From: Paramacrobiotus metropolitanus
Lineage: Eukaryota; Tardigrada; Eutardigrada; Parachela; Macrobiotidae
Length of the DNA stretch: 64,000 bases
Reading direction: 5' to 3'
NCBI RefSeq assembly: GCF_019649055.1
Contig: NW_026570378.1
Coordinates: 62,001 to 126,000, forward strand
Made by a program: the position numbers and the translations under genes. Of this stretch, positions 47,978-60,173 are shown in pieces. How positions within the stretch are numbered: the stretch's first letter is position 1; each line of letters starts with the position of its first letter. The notes beneath the pieces are model-generated. The model was not told where the DNA came from. It made no database searches and was given only the letters and a program-made list of their open reading frames with translations.

Positions 47978-49106
47978 GGTAAGATTTCGATAATTAGCAA
48001 CACTGCATACGGAAAAGATATTAAGTAATAAAAAGAAAGATGCACAATATCTTTTACAGCATTCCCTGATCATCATTCCCGCGATGTTCAATGACGTGCT
48101 TCGGTAGATTGTACTCAGTACAATCAGTAATCACCGGTAAGCTGAAGGGCTCTCAACAACCTGACAAGTTGGCGGATGCGATCGTTTACTTTGACGACAA
48201 GAGCGTGTTTACTTTTCCGGTCAACCAGGATACCCAATACAAATACAGAATCGATATTTCCTACTAACCAAAATTCTTTTTAATACATTTTACCGCATAC
48301 ACAGTTTTCGGTATCCACGGTTGTGGTTGTAGCTTGGTTAGAAGAAGCCGCGCGCCATTCAGATAAGTCCAGCTTGCTCGAAATCGTACGAAAATGCTGA
48401 TGTTGGAAGCATCGGCAGCAATTCCAGGTCCACCCCAGTACAAAATGGTTACACTGGTGAAATTCTTTGAGTGGAGGCCTTTGGCAGATCTTCGTGATCC
48501 TCGGTATGTATCGTGCAACGAGCTCGCCTTCGCATCACGGTGTAGTACACACCACAATACAGTTTACTTGTACACCAGTTTCGGAGCGTCTTCTTTTGGT
48601 TTAATTTCGTTGAGATTCGACGACAGGCAGTAAAATGCATCTACTATATGATCCGTCATGAAGTATCACGTAACGTTTTTCGACCTTTGTTAATTACTTA
48701 TTTTGGTAATACAGTTAGAAGATTTTCCATCAGTTAGCATTCTTTAATAAATTTAATAACTGGTTTGTTCTTCGCATCCGGTGGCTTGGTCATTCTTTTA
48801 GAATAATTCTGTTTTTTTGCTGTGCTTTTCATTAAATAAAGTTTATGACAAAGAAAACCATTCATGGTCAGCCAAAGAAGATTTTTTATTAATGCATATC
48901 CATCAGAAATCTGTCATAGTCAAGTGTGCACTGATTATTGGTATGAATAAAACTTTCCAGGATAAAACCAAACACAGCACATGTGTCAACCCGAATCTAC
49001 AGATACATGCCGCCAGAACGAGAACATCTTTATAAAAAGAAGAAACAAACAGCCAAAATCATGTTAAAAATGAGAAATGTCTAGGAACATTAGAATTAGT
49101 AGTTAT
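47978..49106. other. Spacer between Gr-like and BTB-UBL genes
   Basis: Contains the short open frame listed at 48091-48267 and, on the minus strand, an open frame ending at 48264. Neither has a recognised domain. No other feature is seen. Confidence 0.3.
48091..48267 (+). CDS. Short open frame of unknown status
   Basis: Fifty-eight codons from an ATG at 48091 to TAA, including GKLKGSQQPDKLADAIVYFD and a polar end QYKYRIDISY. The composition looks coding, and it starts 114 bp upstream of, and divergent from, the Gr-like gene. It may be chance or a terminal exon entered at the CTCAG near 48117. No homologue is recognised. Confidence 0.15.
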   Translation: MTCFGRLYSVQSVITGKLKGSQQPDKLADAIVYFDDKSVFTFPVNQDTQYKYRIDISY

Positions 49107-52100
49107 CTAACAACCGACCAGCTCAGTATGCGCTTCGATAACGTCTCCGTCGGCGAAGCCGCATTCCGAAACCCGACTGAAATCATCCAATCGCCTGTCC
49201 TTAAAGATCATTCGCTGCTGGTAAACGGGAATCCCAGATTGACGTTCAAAGGCGGCTTTAATTTGGCCAATTCTAATCGATCCCCCAACTCGCACGTGGA
49301 GGCGGTCAATATTCCAGAAACGAATCGTAAGCGTAATCTTCATGGCCTGCTCCTTAACGACATCACTAACAGCCGGACTCGCCAATGACTCCGCCGGTTG
49401 AAACACATCCACCAGAAATGGATGTGCAGAAATCCGATCAGGATCTCCTTCGACCTGCTCATACATCGTCGCTGGCAGATTTTCCACCAGACACATATCC
49501 CGCAGCGCAAACATGAAGCCCAAGAGCACCATTTTCACACCCGTCTGCGCTTCATTGCCGTCGTTATCGCGTCGGATCAATTTAATTAGCTTGTCAACCG
49601 GGATATGTCGCAAATTAACGCCCGGGACACACAGACGTTCCAATAGTGCTAACTGCGTCCAAACTTTCACTGACTGAACGTTCCAGTCGGTAGACAACGC
49701 GAGCAGTTCGTACAGAAACGACGGTGTTGTGCGGTAAATGTCCAAGGCCACGTAATCAGATCCCGCCTTTACCGCGGCCAGCAATGCAGCAAGCGCTTCT
49801 TTACTGACACCCATCTCATAGAAATTTACTTGCCCAACCATCTTCGCACCAAAGATGACGCGGGTCTCTGTGGAAATGTTCATCAAGAGTTGACGATCCA
49901 CTTTTATGTCGGAGTCTCCCAACTTCAGTGTAACATTGTCGTTGCCGTCCAGTGCCGAATAATCATCCAGTGTACTATGCGGTAAATCAGTCCACAAAGG
50001 TTTTACTTGTTCGCGAATGAGCAGTCTCAGCGGCACGCGCAGCGTGATGTAGCAGTATCCTCGTCGAAAGATGCCCAACTCCTGACAACATTCAGAGTAT
50101 GTCTGGCCGCGGATGTTCATCAGTTTGTCGTTAAGCAGGTACAGGTTACTGATGCCATCTTCCGCGTGGTCCATTTTGATAATGGGACTGCCGTCGGAGG
50201 CCGGATTGATGAATGACACCTGGACGGACGCAACCATACAGCTCGGCGGGATTTTCTCCAGCTGAACACTGGCACGCCATGGCACCTCAAAACCCCGCTT
50301 GCCAGCAATACCTGATGAATGTGGGCGGTTGGTGTCCAGTTTCCGTTCAACTGAAAAATAACAACAAAAATCAGACTGACTTTAAACATAAGTACACATC
50401 ATAAGAAGTGCAACATAAGTTCAAAACTACGAGTACCATTTTGTCACATTATACATGAGTACCAGTTTTTGAGCCTATGATTAGTCGATTACGCATCTTA
50501 TACACTGCTGCATAGGCTCTTCAAATTTTCTACGAGTTTTCTAGACAAGATAAAAGTTGTATAAAGACGTTAGCTTAAGTGGCTGCTTAGCCAAACTGGG
50601 TACTTCTTCTTGCAGGCACATACGAGCTCAAGATCGAAATACTCTTCAAGAGTATTCGTCCCTTTTACACCGATAAGTGCCGATAATTGTTCGTCTGTTA
50701 CTCTATGTTGTACAAGAAACCGCTGCGGCTTCGCCTCCGCGTTTCTTGTGATCCACGGCCGCTTTGAACAAATCATTCCGTTTGCAGTAATTCGTTAGTA
50801 AATTCACTAACTGCCTTAGCAGTTATTGTAGAACTTCTTAGGCAAGGAGTCTAGCTCGGTCACTTACTCATCTATTTTTGTTCACTGGACAGTGGTGGTA
50901 GCTCGATCACTTACTAACGGTGTCACCAAGCGATTTTCTTCACTGGACATTGGTGGTAGCTCAGTCACTGAATCATCTAGCAATTTTGTTTACCTAGGGT
51001 AGTAATTTATTGCTCGGTCATCACCTAGCTAGTGATTTCGTTTTGTTCACTGAACAGTGGCGGTAGCTAGGTCGCTCACTGCCTTAGCAGTTTTGTTCAC
51101 TGGCTTTTGTTTCCTTCGAAACCTGGGCTAATTCAACCAAGGGAATCGGATTTTTTAGACATTTAAAAACTGAACATTTGAACAGCAATCAGGCGATTAA
51201 AATTCAACATGTTTGCAAATAAAATACTACAAATTTATTGTATTACATACTTAACACTTTAATAAAATAATGTTCTAAGCAACTGACTGGCATTGCTATT
51301 ATTCTCAAGGTCACCGTGAAAGCCTTACCGGAGCCAGTTCTGCCGAAACCGGCATCGGTGGGACGGGTTTAAATATGTAATTTTTTTAAGAAACAAAATG
51401 CACGTGACACAGTTTCTGAACATGCTGAATCTAATGGGGTTTACAGTTTCTTTTATTAGGTTCTGGTTTTTCCGATCTCGATGCCTCAGCTTTTTTTGTA
51501 GTTACAGGTCGATCGCACCAAGTGTGGGCAGTAACAAAATATTCCCATTTGCTACCGTTGAACCACATAATCGTTCTCTTATTTTTTTTATGATAGTTCG
51601 TGTTCTAGAGAAACTTTTTTAGTCATATTTCTGCGGCAGAAGTTAATACGCAGGGAACGGAAGCGGAATTTTTAGTTTCAAATTTGCCCCAAAACTCGCA
51701 CTGCTTAATAGGAAAAATTCATGTCCAGTCAATAATTTTTTAAAAATTTTGGATGCGTGAGAACTATCAAAGAATATTGTGGTTTTCTAGTGGTCCTTTT
51801 CTCACGTCTTTTGAATCAATAACATCTGACCCAAGGTGATCCGCGCTCTAGGCAACCACATTCTTCGGATGGTAGCTTTTAACATATAAGTCTATGGGAG
51901 ACACTTTTGTTTAAGCTTGCTACCGAGCACTGTGCGCTCCAGAATCTTTTGCCACCCCTTAACGAATTCCTTTAAAGCCACTCCATGGTTTACAAAAAGG
52001 TTTGTAGAAAAACATCAGATGCTGAATTTTTGAGAAGGGCGGTTGTAATCATTAAAAAACTGACCCCTACCCTCTCCCATTAAGCCCCGCCCTACTCGTT

Positions 52101-52953
52101 CTGGACGCATCAACGGATTTCAGGTTTGACATCACTGGATCCGCAATAAAAAGTTGCACTAAATAAGATGAAAGTAAACAACAAAAATGTTCACAGAATT
52201 ATTTTTCAAATTATTTTACTCAACTGCCCACACTTGGTGCGATCGACCTGTATATTATAGATCTAGTTCCTTGATAACATCATGTGGATACGGATAAAAC
52301 GAGTAGACTACATGTTTCAGAAACTCTATAATTATTTGTTACGATTAACTACCACAATCGTGCTGAAATTAATTTCTCTGTGGACTTGTCAGTGATAAGC
52401 TCTCACTTACAGTATGCTTGCAGAGCCACACCACTTTCCATCCACGAAGGCACAGGCAGAATCTCTTCTCCCGTATCTCCAATCCGCACCTGCTGCATTT
52501 TCCCGGTTCCGTAGTCATTCGTCTGCAAACTCTTAATATCTTTGATATCCTTCTCGAAAGTATACAGAGCGCAGCAGGTGATGAGGAAGCCTTGGCTTTT
52601 CCCTGATTCCGTTATCTCTTTTTGGCAGTTCTTCAGCATGTTCACAAACTGGTCTTCCACTGCAGCCACCCTACCCACAAAACCCATGGCCGATGCTGTT
52701 TCAGCCGGTGTTTCCGAAGAGGTTCGCTTCCGTTTCTGGCCTGCAAGAAGAGCTGAATATTAAACCGGGTAATATGATCCAATGAATTCAGAAATGTCGC
52801 TGGGAACTTGCGGATTAAATGTGAAAACTGGCTCTTGAAAAGCAGCCCATGGTAATTACATACTACCATCTGTCATGTGCAGACTCCAGAGTCTGCAGAC
52901 TTTCTCCTTTCAGCCTCGTTTAGTTTCTTACCGGTAGTGGCTGAATTGGACAT
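49107..52953 (-). CDS. BTB-like protein with C-terminal SUMO/ubiquitin-like domain, copy B
   Basis: Exons are 52953-52932, 52740-52411 and 50350-49107 (531 aa). Exon 1 (MSNSATT plus a split glycine codon) was placed from its ATG and GTAAG donor and gives perfect phase into QKRKRTSSETPAE. Exons 2 and 3 have exactly the same lengths (330 and 1244 nt) as copy A at 8060-10326. The BTB-like core (GNDNVTLKLGDSDIKVDRQL...) and the ubiquitin-like tail are conserved: IGQIKAAFERQSGIPVYQQR, then MIFKDRRLDD and DGDVIEAHTELVGC. As in copy A the protein ends Gly-Cys rather than Gly-Gly. The 2-kb intron 2 contains a minisatellite and a MITE. Lengths and frames are intact, so both copies appear to be under constraint. 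Confidence 0.82.
50815..51112. repeat. Degenerate 60-70 bp minisatellite in BTB-UBL intron 2
   Basis: Four to five diverged units share the words ggtagctcggtcactta, catctagcaattttgttcac and tcactggacagtgg in that order. It lies inside the intron at 50351-52410. Confidence 0.65.
51505..52250. mobile_element. TA-flanked Tc1/mariner-like MITE in BTB-UBL intron 2
   Basis: Perfect 28-bp terminal inverted repeats (51505-51532 and 52223-52250) start CAGGTCGATCGCACCAAGTG and are flanked by TA at 51503-51504 and 52251-52252. No coding capacity remains. The end sequence resembles that of the element at 59231-60150 (CAG, then GC-CCAAGT). Confidence 0.82.
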
Positions 52954-53209
52954 TTTTGTGCCTCCGCTCTTGCAATATTTTAAAACTGACGTAAAAATAT
53001 CCTGAGAACACTAATCAGGAAAGTGTCGCAAATCGAAGATTACTTTTTATTCCGCGACCCAGTTGGAGGCAGAATTGATGTTTGAACAACTGACAAACGA
53101 AACTTGTGGAAGCTCATAGCAACAGGAGGGCAGTTACACTAGCCCGCACTCACACAAAGGCAACAGCGCAAACCGTAAAACGCTGCAAAGTGCAAACTGC
53201 AAGCGCTAA

Positions 53210-53688
53210 TTATAACAACTGACCCGATAAGTCATTAATAATATCCTCAGGTTCAGTGCATGTCGCCTCTTGGACGGCACTGTTCAATTTCCGCTTCCTC
53301 CGCGAATTCCTCTCGCATCCTTGCAGACTAGGTAGTAGATGACTTTCATCGGCATCTTGGATCTGCTTCATTTTGTTCCCGTAAATCTTGCAGATAGATA
53401 ACGTAGGAGATGCAAGCAGCGCTTGATTTAACTCTTGTCGCAAGACGTGCTTCCGGCATTCCACTTCGTTGGTTATGCTCCTTAAAATCCACCAGCAGTT
53501 TCGTCAACAAATTAACTCGCAAAGTCCCTGGACAATCCGATATTCTGCATCGGAAGTAAGCTCTTTCCTCAGGAATATTCGGACTAGCTTTACGGGTATG
53601 GTAATGACCCCGATAAATAATCGCCGTCTGATTACGTTTGATCTGGTATATATAAGCTCGTCCATTTTCAAATGTATTACAATTACTT
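53210..53688 (-). pseudogene. FLYWCH-type zinc-finger gene remnant with frameshift
   Basis: The minus-strand frame reads NTFENGRAYIYQIKRNQTAI, YRGHYHTRK, then YFRCRISDCPGTLRVN and KEHN. This fits the FLYWCH zinc finger: aromatic core, C-x4-C, and an H-x-H pair at the end. Just after KEHN (near 53474-53480) the frame slips by one base, and the logical continuation (VECRKHVLRQELNQALLASP ... SGQLL, stop at 53210) lies in another frame. No clear start codon or 5' exon is present; the upstream MMYSYADEF extension carries a GTAAGT that may be a splice remnant. FLYWCH domains occur in regulators and in transposase-derived proteins. Probably a pseudogene. Confidence 0.5.
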
Positions 53689-53750
53689 ACTCCAGTTATG
53701 TATTCCAGTAACACGATACACAGAAACTCATCTGCATAAGAGTACATCAC

Positions 53751-54657
53751 TGATTAGCATCAATGGGCAGCCCAACTATCTGTAACTTGCAAGGTCAAAA
53801 TAAAAGGTAGAATATATTGAATCGCGTCTACGAAATGTCGAATCGGTAGTGTGAATGACAATGGACTCGGATTCCCTATTGCACAACCGGATCAGCAAGA
53901 ATCCGGGTTTGCTGAAATGCCTCTGATGTAGAAGTTAAACTAGCGAAGAGCGTTTGGCAAGGCTACGAAGACTTCTGAATTTCACGTTCAAAAAATTGAC
54001 TGAAAGGGAATACCGCCTGTTCCAGGATTAATACTATAGCGATAGAGTAGAGGCTCTGCAGAGTACCTGCACTGGATTATTTTTATTTTTAATTGGCTCA
54101 TCTTTCGCGTGTCATCTGTGAAACGCCGGGACCATGACTTCTTGCCCGATGCATCGTACAGTAATTATGCGCCAAATAACTGAATTCTACAAATAATTAC
54201 ATAATTAAGATAATATATAATTAATAAACAGCTAAATGTCCGACGGTGCTTATTCTATAGATAGCGTCACTTTCAATGTACATGGTTTATACCTACATGT
54301 ATATGCACCGTAGATATTTGACAGGAACCTGAAAACACATTCGCCCTACAGCAACCGTACCTAAAATTTTAAGCTAACTGTGCCTAAAGGCTAATGTACA
54401 CTGTTATCTTAACGGAATTCATGCTAAGAACAGAAAATTTTGTGATGGAAATGTTTAACTGCTCATAATCACCGCCTAAAGCTTAAATGTAATTTTGCTG
54501 CTGCTCAAGCGACAACCATTTCACTCTGCAAAAGAACAATAATCTACAGTGTCAATCAGGCACTCGCTGTAAACGGTCTTCACAATATTGCTCAAATACT
54601 CGCGTTAGTAGCGCCAACAATCGCGTTATGATAATATCAGGTTAAAACTGCATCAAA
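53751..54657. other. Intergenic region upstream of the LRR gene
   Basis: No gene or repeat is supportable; it must contain the LRR gene promoter, but I see no decisive TATA element. Confidence 0.3.
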
Positions 54658-57600
54658 ATGATTCTTTTCAGTTTTCCATTGTTTATTGTCATTGGCCTTG
54701 GTTTGTTGGCCGATGTCGACGCGTCATGTTCTCGTTTACCGTCCGGAAACTGCTGGGTACGTAAATTATATGACACTGTACCATCTGACGCTAAACTGCC
54801 TTACAAAATGTTAGAAAATAAATAAATTTTAATTGGACAAGATTAAACATGCAATCTTGGAGAACAATTATGACTCATCTGTAACTATCGTTTTTCCAAT
54901 TCGATCTTATAATTATGTAGTACATACGTATTGGCGGTATTACAAAGTAATCCTTGTGTGCAGTACGATACAAATTTTTTTTCATTCTTGTACAACGCTT
55001 TGTGAATTTTAAACCTAAAGTGGTAATGCCTTTAGCATACGTATTTACCGTAAGAAAATGTTGTTAATAAGTCACTCTGCAGGTGAACTGCATGATGGAC
55101 ATCTTCGATGTCATCTGCAGCAACGTCACCGCCAAAATGGTCCAGTCAGATCTGCGTGTCTTCGCCGACACGTCGCAAGAGCTGCGCGTGTATATCTGGG
55201 ATTCACCGAATATCAACCGTCTCTCCAACGAAGTCTTCAAATCCGTCACCAATCAGATCACGCAGTTAGATTTCCAGGACCTAACATCATTGAGTACCTT
55301 CCCGGAACTTAAAGCCGTGCGCAACCTCAACCGCCTGAATATCTGGAACTCTCCGCTGATCGAAAGTATCGCGCTGGAACAGATCCCACCGTCACTGCAG
55401 CGCCTCTCCTTGAACAAGATGGGCGTCACGTTTCTGGAGGTGGACTTTTCGGAACTGAAAGCCCTGGCCAATGTCGTCACCCTCCGTCTACGGAATATGA
55501 CACTGCACGGCTGGCAGTCCAACTTCTTCGACACCTTTCCCAATCTGGAGACACTAGAGATTTCTAACAGTACCTTCAGTTTCCAGCAACGCTCCCAGCA
55601 GTTTAATATTAAAAATTTAAAGGAGCTGGTTTTGCACACGAACACTTTCATGGGCAATGATACGGTGAAATCCGGTATTCTGCTGAACCTTCTCTCGTCC
55701 GTGTCTTTCCAACCCAGTTCCTCCTTGATCATCGAGAACGACAATGTCACCATTGACACGGATTTGGCGCTGACAATTCAGAAGAAAACCTCTTTGCAGA
55801 AGATCGTTCTACGCGGCAATCCTATTACAGCAGATGCAAAGGTCATTCAGCACTGGTACCAGAGTTTTCCGGATGTGCGCCTTATCGATCTGGGTGAGAC
55901 GGCCATCCAGCCCGTAGAAGGATTACTCGGCGATATGCCCTTACTGCAAAGCGTCCTCATCGATCGTAATAACATTACGACGTTTGCCGGGCACCGTATC
56001 TTCCAAGGGTCACGTTCGAAGATGTTGGATTATGTCGACTTGTCGTACAACGGTCTGACGGATCTTCCGCTCGCGGGACCGCTCGTTGACATTGCCGACA
56101 CCATCACCCGGTTGAATCTGCGCGGGAATAATATGCAGTTTTTCAATAATGACACCGTCAGCGATGAAGCACGCTCGGTGCTCAAGAAATTCATCAGCTT
56201 GAAATCGTTAGATCTATCGCGGAATGGGTTTAGTAAGTTCTATGGAAACCGGCTGACTTTGCCGGCACTGGAGACACTGGATCTCAGCTGCAACAATTTC
56301 ACCAATGTCACCCGGTCGTTTTTTGACGGATTTCCCAAGAGCCTCACGACGCTGTACTTTGATTTCTGCGATCCGGACTGGCCGCCCCACTTCGAGGTGG
56401 GGGCGTTTGCTGAGTTGACCAACATTCGCACACTGAGTATACGCAATGGCAGTTTACGCAAGTGGATCTTCACGGTGTTGGCCAAAGCCGGTAATGCACT
56501 GACGGAATTACGAGAGCTCTATCTGGATGAAAATGATTTTGCCTTTATCCGCAACGACACCATACCGGAAATGAAAAACCTGAGAGTATTACGGTTGAGC
56601 CGAAATAAATTGCAGTCGATTCCTGTTAATGCCTTCAAGAACGTGGAAAAACTGGAAGAATTGTATCTGAGTGCCAATCGTATCACAACCATCAGCACAA
56701 CGCAGTTTGGAGCCAGGACGACACAACTACAAAACCTTAAGGTAAAAACTCTTGAACGTTTTATGTAGGTATGTAAGAGCTTTTATATTAATTTTATGTT
56801 TTGTTTACCAAAGTGCGGTTTGGGTTTCTAAGGAATTTTTCCCTTATATTGCCGGAGAAGAACCTAAGCGCCGCTCTGGTTCGTCGCTGTGCCGGTTGTT
56901 GGAAGTTGTAATAATTGTTATTTTATTAAATAGTTATTACAAAAATTTTGCAAAACGTGGCAACAGTAATTTACATCGTTATGATCCGGCGTAGCTTATT
57001 TTTTATTAGCAATATAGCTGCCACGGCAAATTCATGCATATTCAGTTATTTTCCTAGGAAAACCATTTTTGCATTTCATTGGTTTTTTTAAGCACAAGGA
57101 TGATCAATTGCTTGTGGTTACAGGTACTAGACTTGTCCCACAACGGTATCTACAGCATCGCTCCTGGAGCCTTCGACGGCCTGAAGTCTCTCACCAGTCT
57201 GATGATCGGCTGGAACCACGCTCCGCTCAGTCCTAACCTCTTCGGCACGGACTCTCCCAAGTTCCTCAAGTATCTGGGCGTTCAAAATTACGACCACGGG
57301 TGTCTCCCACCCGAATTCTTTGTCAACCTGGCAAATCTGAGCTGGCTCTTCCCGGATGACTATAACTTCTTGTCACTGAATCCCGACGGGAATAAACTGA
57401 AGGAGTACGATCCGTACCTGGTGAAAACCCTGCCAACTTGCGAAGGCGGTCAGGTCATACCGGATCACGAGTTCTATCCTGGACTAGGGAACTTTGTCAG
57501 TGTGACGATTCGGGATGCGGATGAGCCGACGATAGCCAACAGTCCGCCGTATCCCATTATGGTGGCCTTTGTACCGTTGAACTACTGTCCCGAGGACGAT

Positions 57601-57696
57601 TATATCAAGAGTGTCGGGGGATTGGTTTGTGGAGATGCCGATGTTATGCAGAGTTTCGACGATAATGGCGCTTCTGGCCAGTCAAAGAAGTCATAG
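54658..57696 (+). CDS. Secreted leucine-rich-repeat protein
   Basis: Exons are 54658-54756, 55083-56741 and 57124-57696 (776 aa), all joined in phase 0 (donors GTACGT and GTAAAA). Exon 1 encodes a signal peptide (MILFSFPLFIVIGLGLLADV) and a short cysteine-containing N-terminus (SCSRLPSGNCW). Exon 2 is almost entirely leucine-rich repeats, with classic x-L-x-x-L-x-L-x-x-N units such as LNLRGNNMQF, LDLSRNGFSK, LDLSCNNFTN and LYLSANRITT. Exon 3 continues with LDLSHNGIYSIAPGAFDGL and ends in a non-repeat region with a few cysteines (LPTCEGG, YCPEDD, LVCGDAD), perhaps an LRR C-terminal cap. There is no transmembrane helix or cytoplasmic domain, so it is probably an extracellular binding protein. 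Many N-x-S/T sequons are present. I do not assign an orthologue. Confidence 0.87.
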
Positions 57697-58042
57697 ATAT
57701 AAAAGATCTAAACAAATTGGGTAGAATTGCATTGCAACGATGTGATTACGAAATAAGAAAGCGCCTTCTTGGGTGTATTTACTTCAACGGGTGAACCAAA
57801 TTAGGTATACTGTAGCCGTTCGCACTCCATAAATGCTCGAACATGCATAAAAAGTAAGTTTAAAGCAATTAAAACACAGTAAAAGTGTTATTCAAACTTT
57901 ATATCAGTGAAGTGCCTTTTTCTGCGTACCGTTTATTACTCAATCATTCAGCTCTAAATAAGATTCGACCATATACAGTATTATCATTGCATCTGTTGCT
58001 TTTCATATACAATTTTTAATGGTAATAAATAATTTTAAATTA

Positions 58043-58193
58043 CTCAAGTCGGATTATCCGATCGGATTCGGATTATCCGATCGGATTCGGAAAGCAAAAT
58101 AAGACAAAAGTTCGGATGCGGATCGGATTTGGATTTTTTAAAAATTTCTCGGATCGGGTTCGGATTGTAAAATTGGATCCGATGCCCATCTCT
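58043..58193. repeat. GGAT-rich repeat, possible hAT remnant
   Basis: Tandem cggattatccgatcggattc words followed by variants of atcggatt, ending gatgcccatctcta. That terminus resembles a hAT-type end (tagagatgggc). No left end was found, so the element, if any, is truncated. Confidence 0.35.
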
Positions 58194-58990
58194 ACCATAC
58201 AGATTACTTGATTAGTCGTTACGTTTTTAATAATATATTACGACGAGACATAATTGTGAAATATTCATAAGTTTTCTTTTTCCTTGATCCATTGAAGCGT
58301 TTTTTCGTCTTTATGTCGTGAAGAAAATTAATAAGAACAAAATTTGAACAAAAACTGGGTTGTGGAATGATGATGCAAGGTTTTAATTTGGCAAATATGC
58401 CGCTGCCTTGGCGGAAATTAATAATATGTCCCGAGCTTATGAACAGAAATTTAATTTCAATTTAATTTAACCGCTCCTGAAATTTTTTCACCGCTCCCGG
58501 AAATGTGTCTGTTTACTACCTGCATGACCTTCGGGATTGTTGGACTCTGTCTGTTCAACGATTTTGTTGAGTTACTATGCCCCGCGCCGTGTACTGTAAA
58601 TTGCAAATGGGAACGTTAATGCGCAAGTTACGGGATAAGGAAGTGATTTCGTAATAAGGAAGTGATCTTCCAATTCTGTAACAGACAGCCAGCTTTTCAC
58701 TTTTGTTGAATTAGAGGACCTCGCTGCGCTCCGGTCGATTACCGCCCCAGCAACTGGAATGTACTTCCCTATTACCTAATGTAACTATTACCTAATATTT
58801 CCGCTGGGTCGATATAGGGTTCTATCGACCCAACGACAAAAAAACATTTTTTGGTTATTTTAGAAAGTATTCTTCCGAATCGGTTCGACTGTACTCTGTA
58901 ATTGTCGCCACATAGCTATTAATCTAAACCATCAGATCAGCTGACAGGTCAGCAATAAAAAGCGCCAAAAATAAAATCACGTGTCTGTAC

Positions 58991-59062
58991 GCAAACCTAA
59001 GCAGAAAAGTTAAAATAATGAAATTTGCAAACCTAAGCAGAAAAGTTAAAATAATGAAATTT
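58991..59062. repeat. Perfect 36-bp tandem duplication
   Basis: Unit starting gcaaacctaagcagaaaagt occurs at 58991-59026 and again at 59027-59062 without mismatch. Confidence 0.85.
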
Positions 59063-59230
59063 TGATGTTATAAAAATGTTGATCGTTTTAATTATTATAA
59101 CAATTACGTTGTACCACAGGTGAAATAAAATATATAGCGCAAGCACGTAAGATGTTATGGGCTGTAATTTATAAGTAAGGTTAAAAACCTGTTGATAGAT
59201 TATTACCAATGGTTGTAACAAAAAACACTA

Positions 59231-60150
59231 CAGCGTGGTAGCGCCAAGTTGAAGCGCCCCCTCACTTCCCTGTACTTGTTAGTTCTGCTTAATTATTATG
59301 GATAAAACTATGGTTCACGGTTCACCTATTTGAAAAAAAATTTTTGCTGTCTTTTGTATAGATCTCATATTATTTATATTTTAATTTCATTTCCGGTGAG
59401 TTTTCGACTGACCAGCGTTTTCAGGATATTTTGGCTTGAAACTTTTTAACGGTCTTCGTACTTTTCAGTGTTTGTTTTTTTTCTCATGTACCTTTGTCGC
59501 CTATTTCAAGAAAAAAATAAGGTGGTTGGCTTTCCTTATCTTCCACAGGAAAGAGGAATGTTTTAAAATATGCTGTTTTCAAAAACCGACCGGGATTTTT
59601 TAGGTCGCCGTGGTAAATTCCCTGTACACTTGTAAGGCATTACTCGGCTTCTCCCGGCTTATTTTCGCACAGACACAACTGTTAGGTGTTCTAGTTTTGT
59701 GTCTGCTTAGGGGGTAGTCGCTATTAGCTACACTTGTCCAACAAAATCTGGAACCTAGTGTGTCATCCAGGAATCTTCCCTTTGGGAGACCCTGCAGAAT
59801 GGGAAACCAATCCGAATTTTGAACAATTTTGTTTTGTTCGTTTGCACAAATATCAGCCTTTACGGTGATATAAAGTACGAAAGAGACCCAGACGATCTGG
59901 ATTTTTTTCGTAATTTTTTTGTTGATCCTCCCCCTTTGCATTTTACGAAGTGGTCACTGGTCAAATTCCAGTGACCACTTCCGAAAAAAATCCGAAAATT
60001 CCAAAAAGAGTTTATCCACCAAAACAGAGTTTTTTTCTAGTTCTCCAAACATAGCGTTACTAGTTTTAGCAATAAGAGAGTTAAAAGTACCAAACTCTGA
60101 AATTTTAATAATTGGCAACCAACTGTCTTCAACTTGGCGCTACCACGCTG
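59231..60150. mobile_element. TA-flanked TIR element (Tc1/mariner-like MITE)
   Basis: Perfect 24-bp inverted ends (59231-59254 and 60127-60150) start CAGCGTGGTAGCGCCAAGTT and are flanked by TA at 59229-59230 and 60151-60152. A perfect internal hairpin with 14-bp arms (gaagtggtcactgg, loop tcaaatt) is at 59947-59981. Internal open frames are short and do not resemble a DDE/D transposase, so the element is non-autonomous. Confidence 0.82.
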
Positions 60151-60173
60151 TACATCGTCCTTCTCCAAAACGG

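Larger units (their letters stand above)
57697..59228. other. Intergenic region with simple repeats
   Basis: Holds the GGAT-rich element remnant and the 36-bp duplication listed separately. A 9-bp stem palindrome (gggtcgata..tatcgaccc) lies at about 58804-58830. No gene is supportable. Confidence 0.4.

Noticed and set aside
46766-48091. Single 441-codon reading of the Gr-like gene
   Set aside because: It reads through both introns and starts 38 codons before the residue where the paralogue begins. Comparison with copy A supports three exons and a start at 47977.
59600-59941. Minus-strand 113-codon frame as a transposase remnant
   Set aside because: It lies within a non-autonomous TIR element and shows no DDE/D or DNA-binding motif that I recognise.
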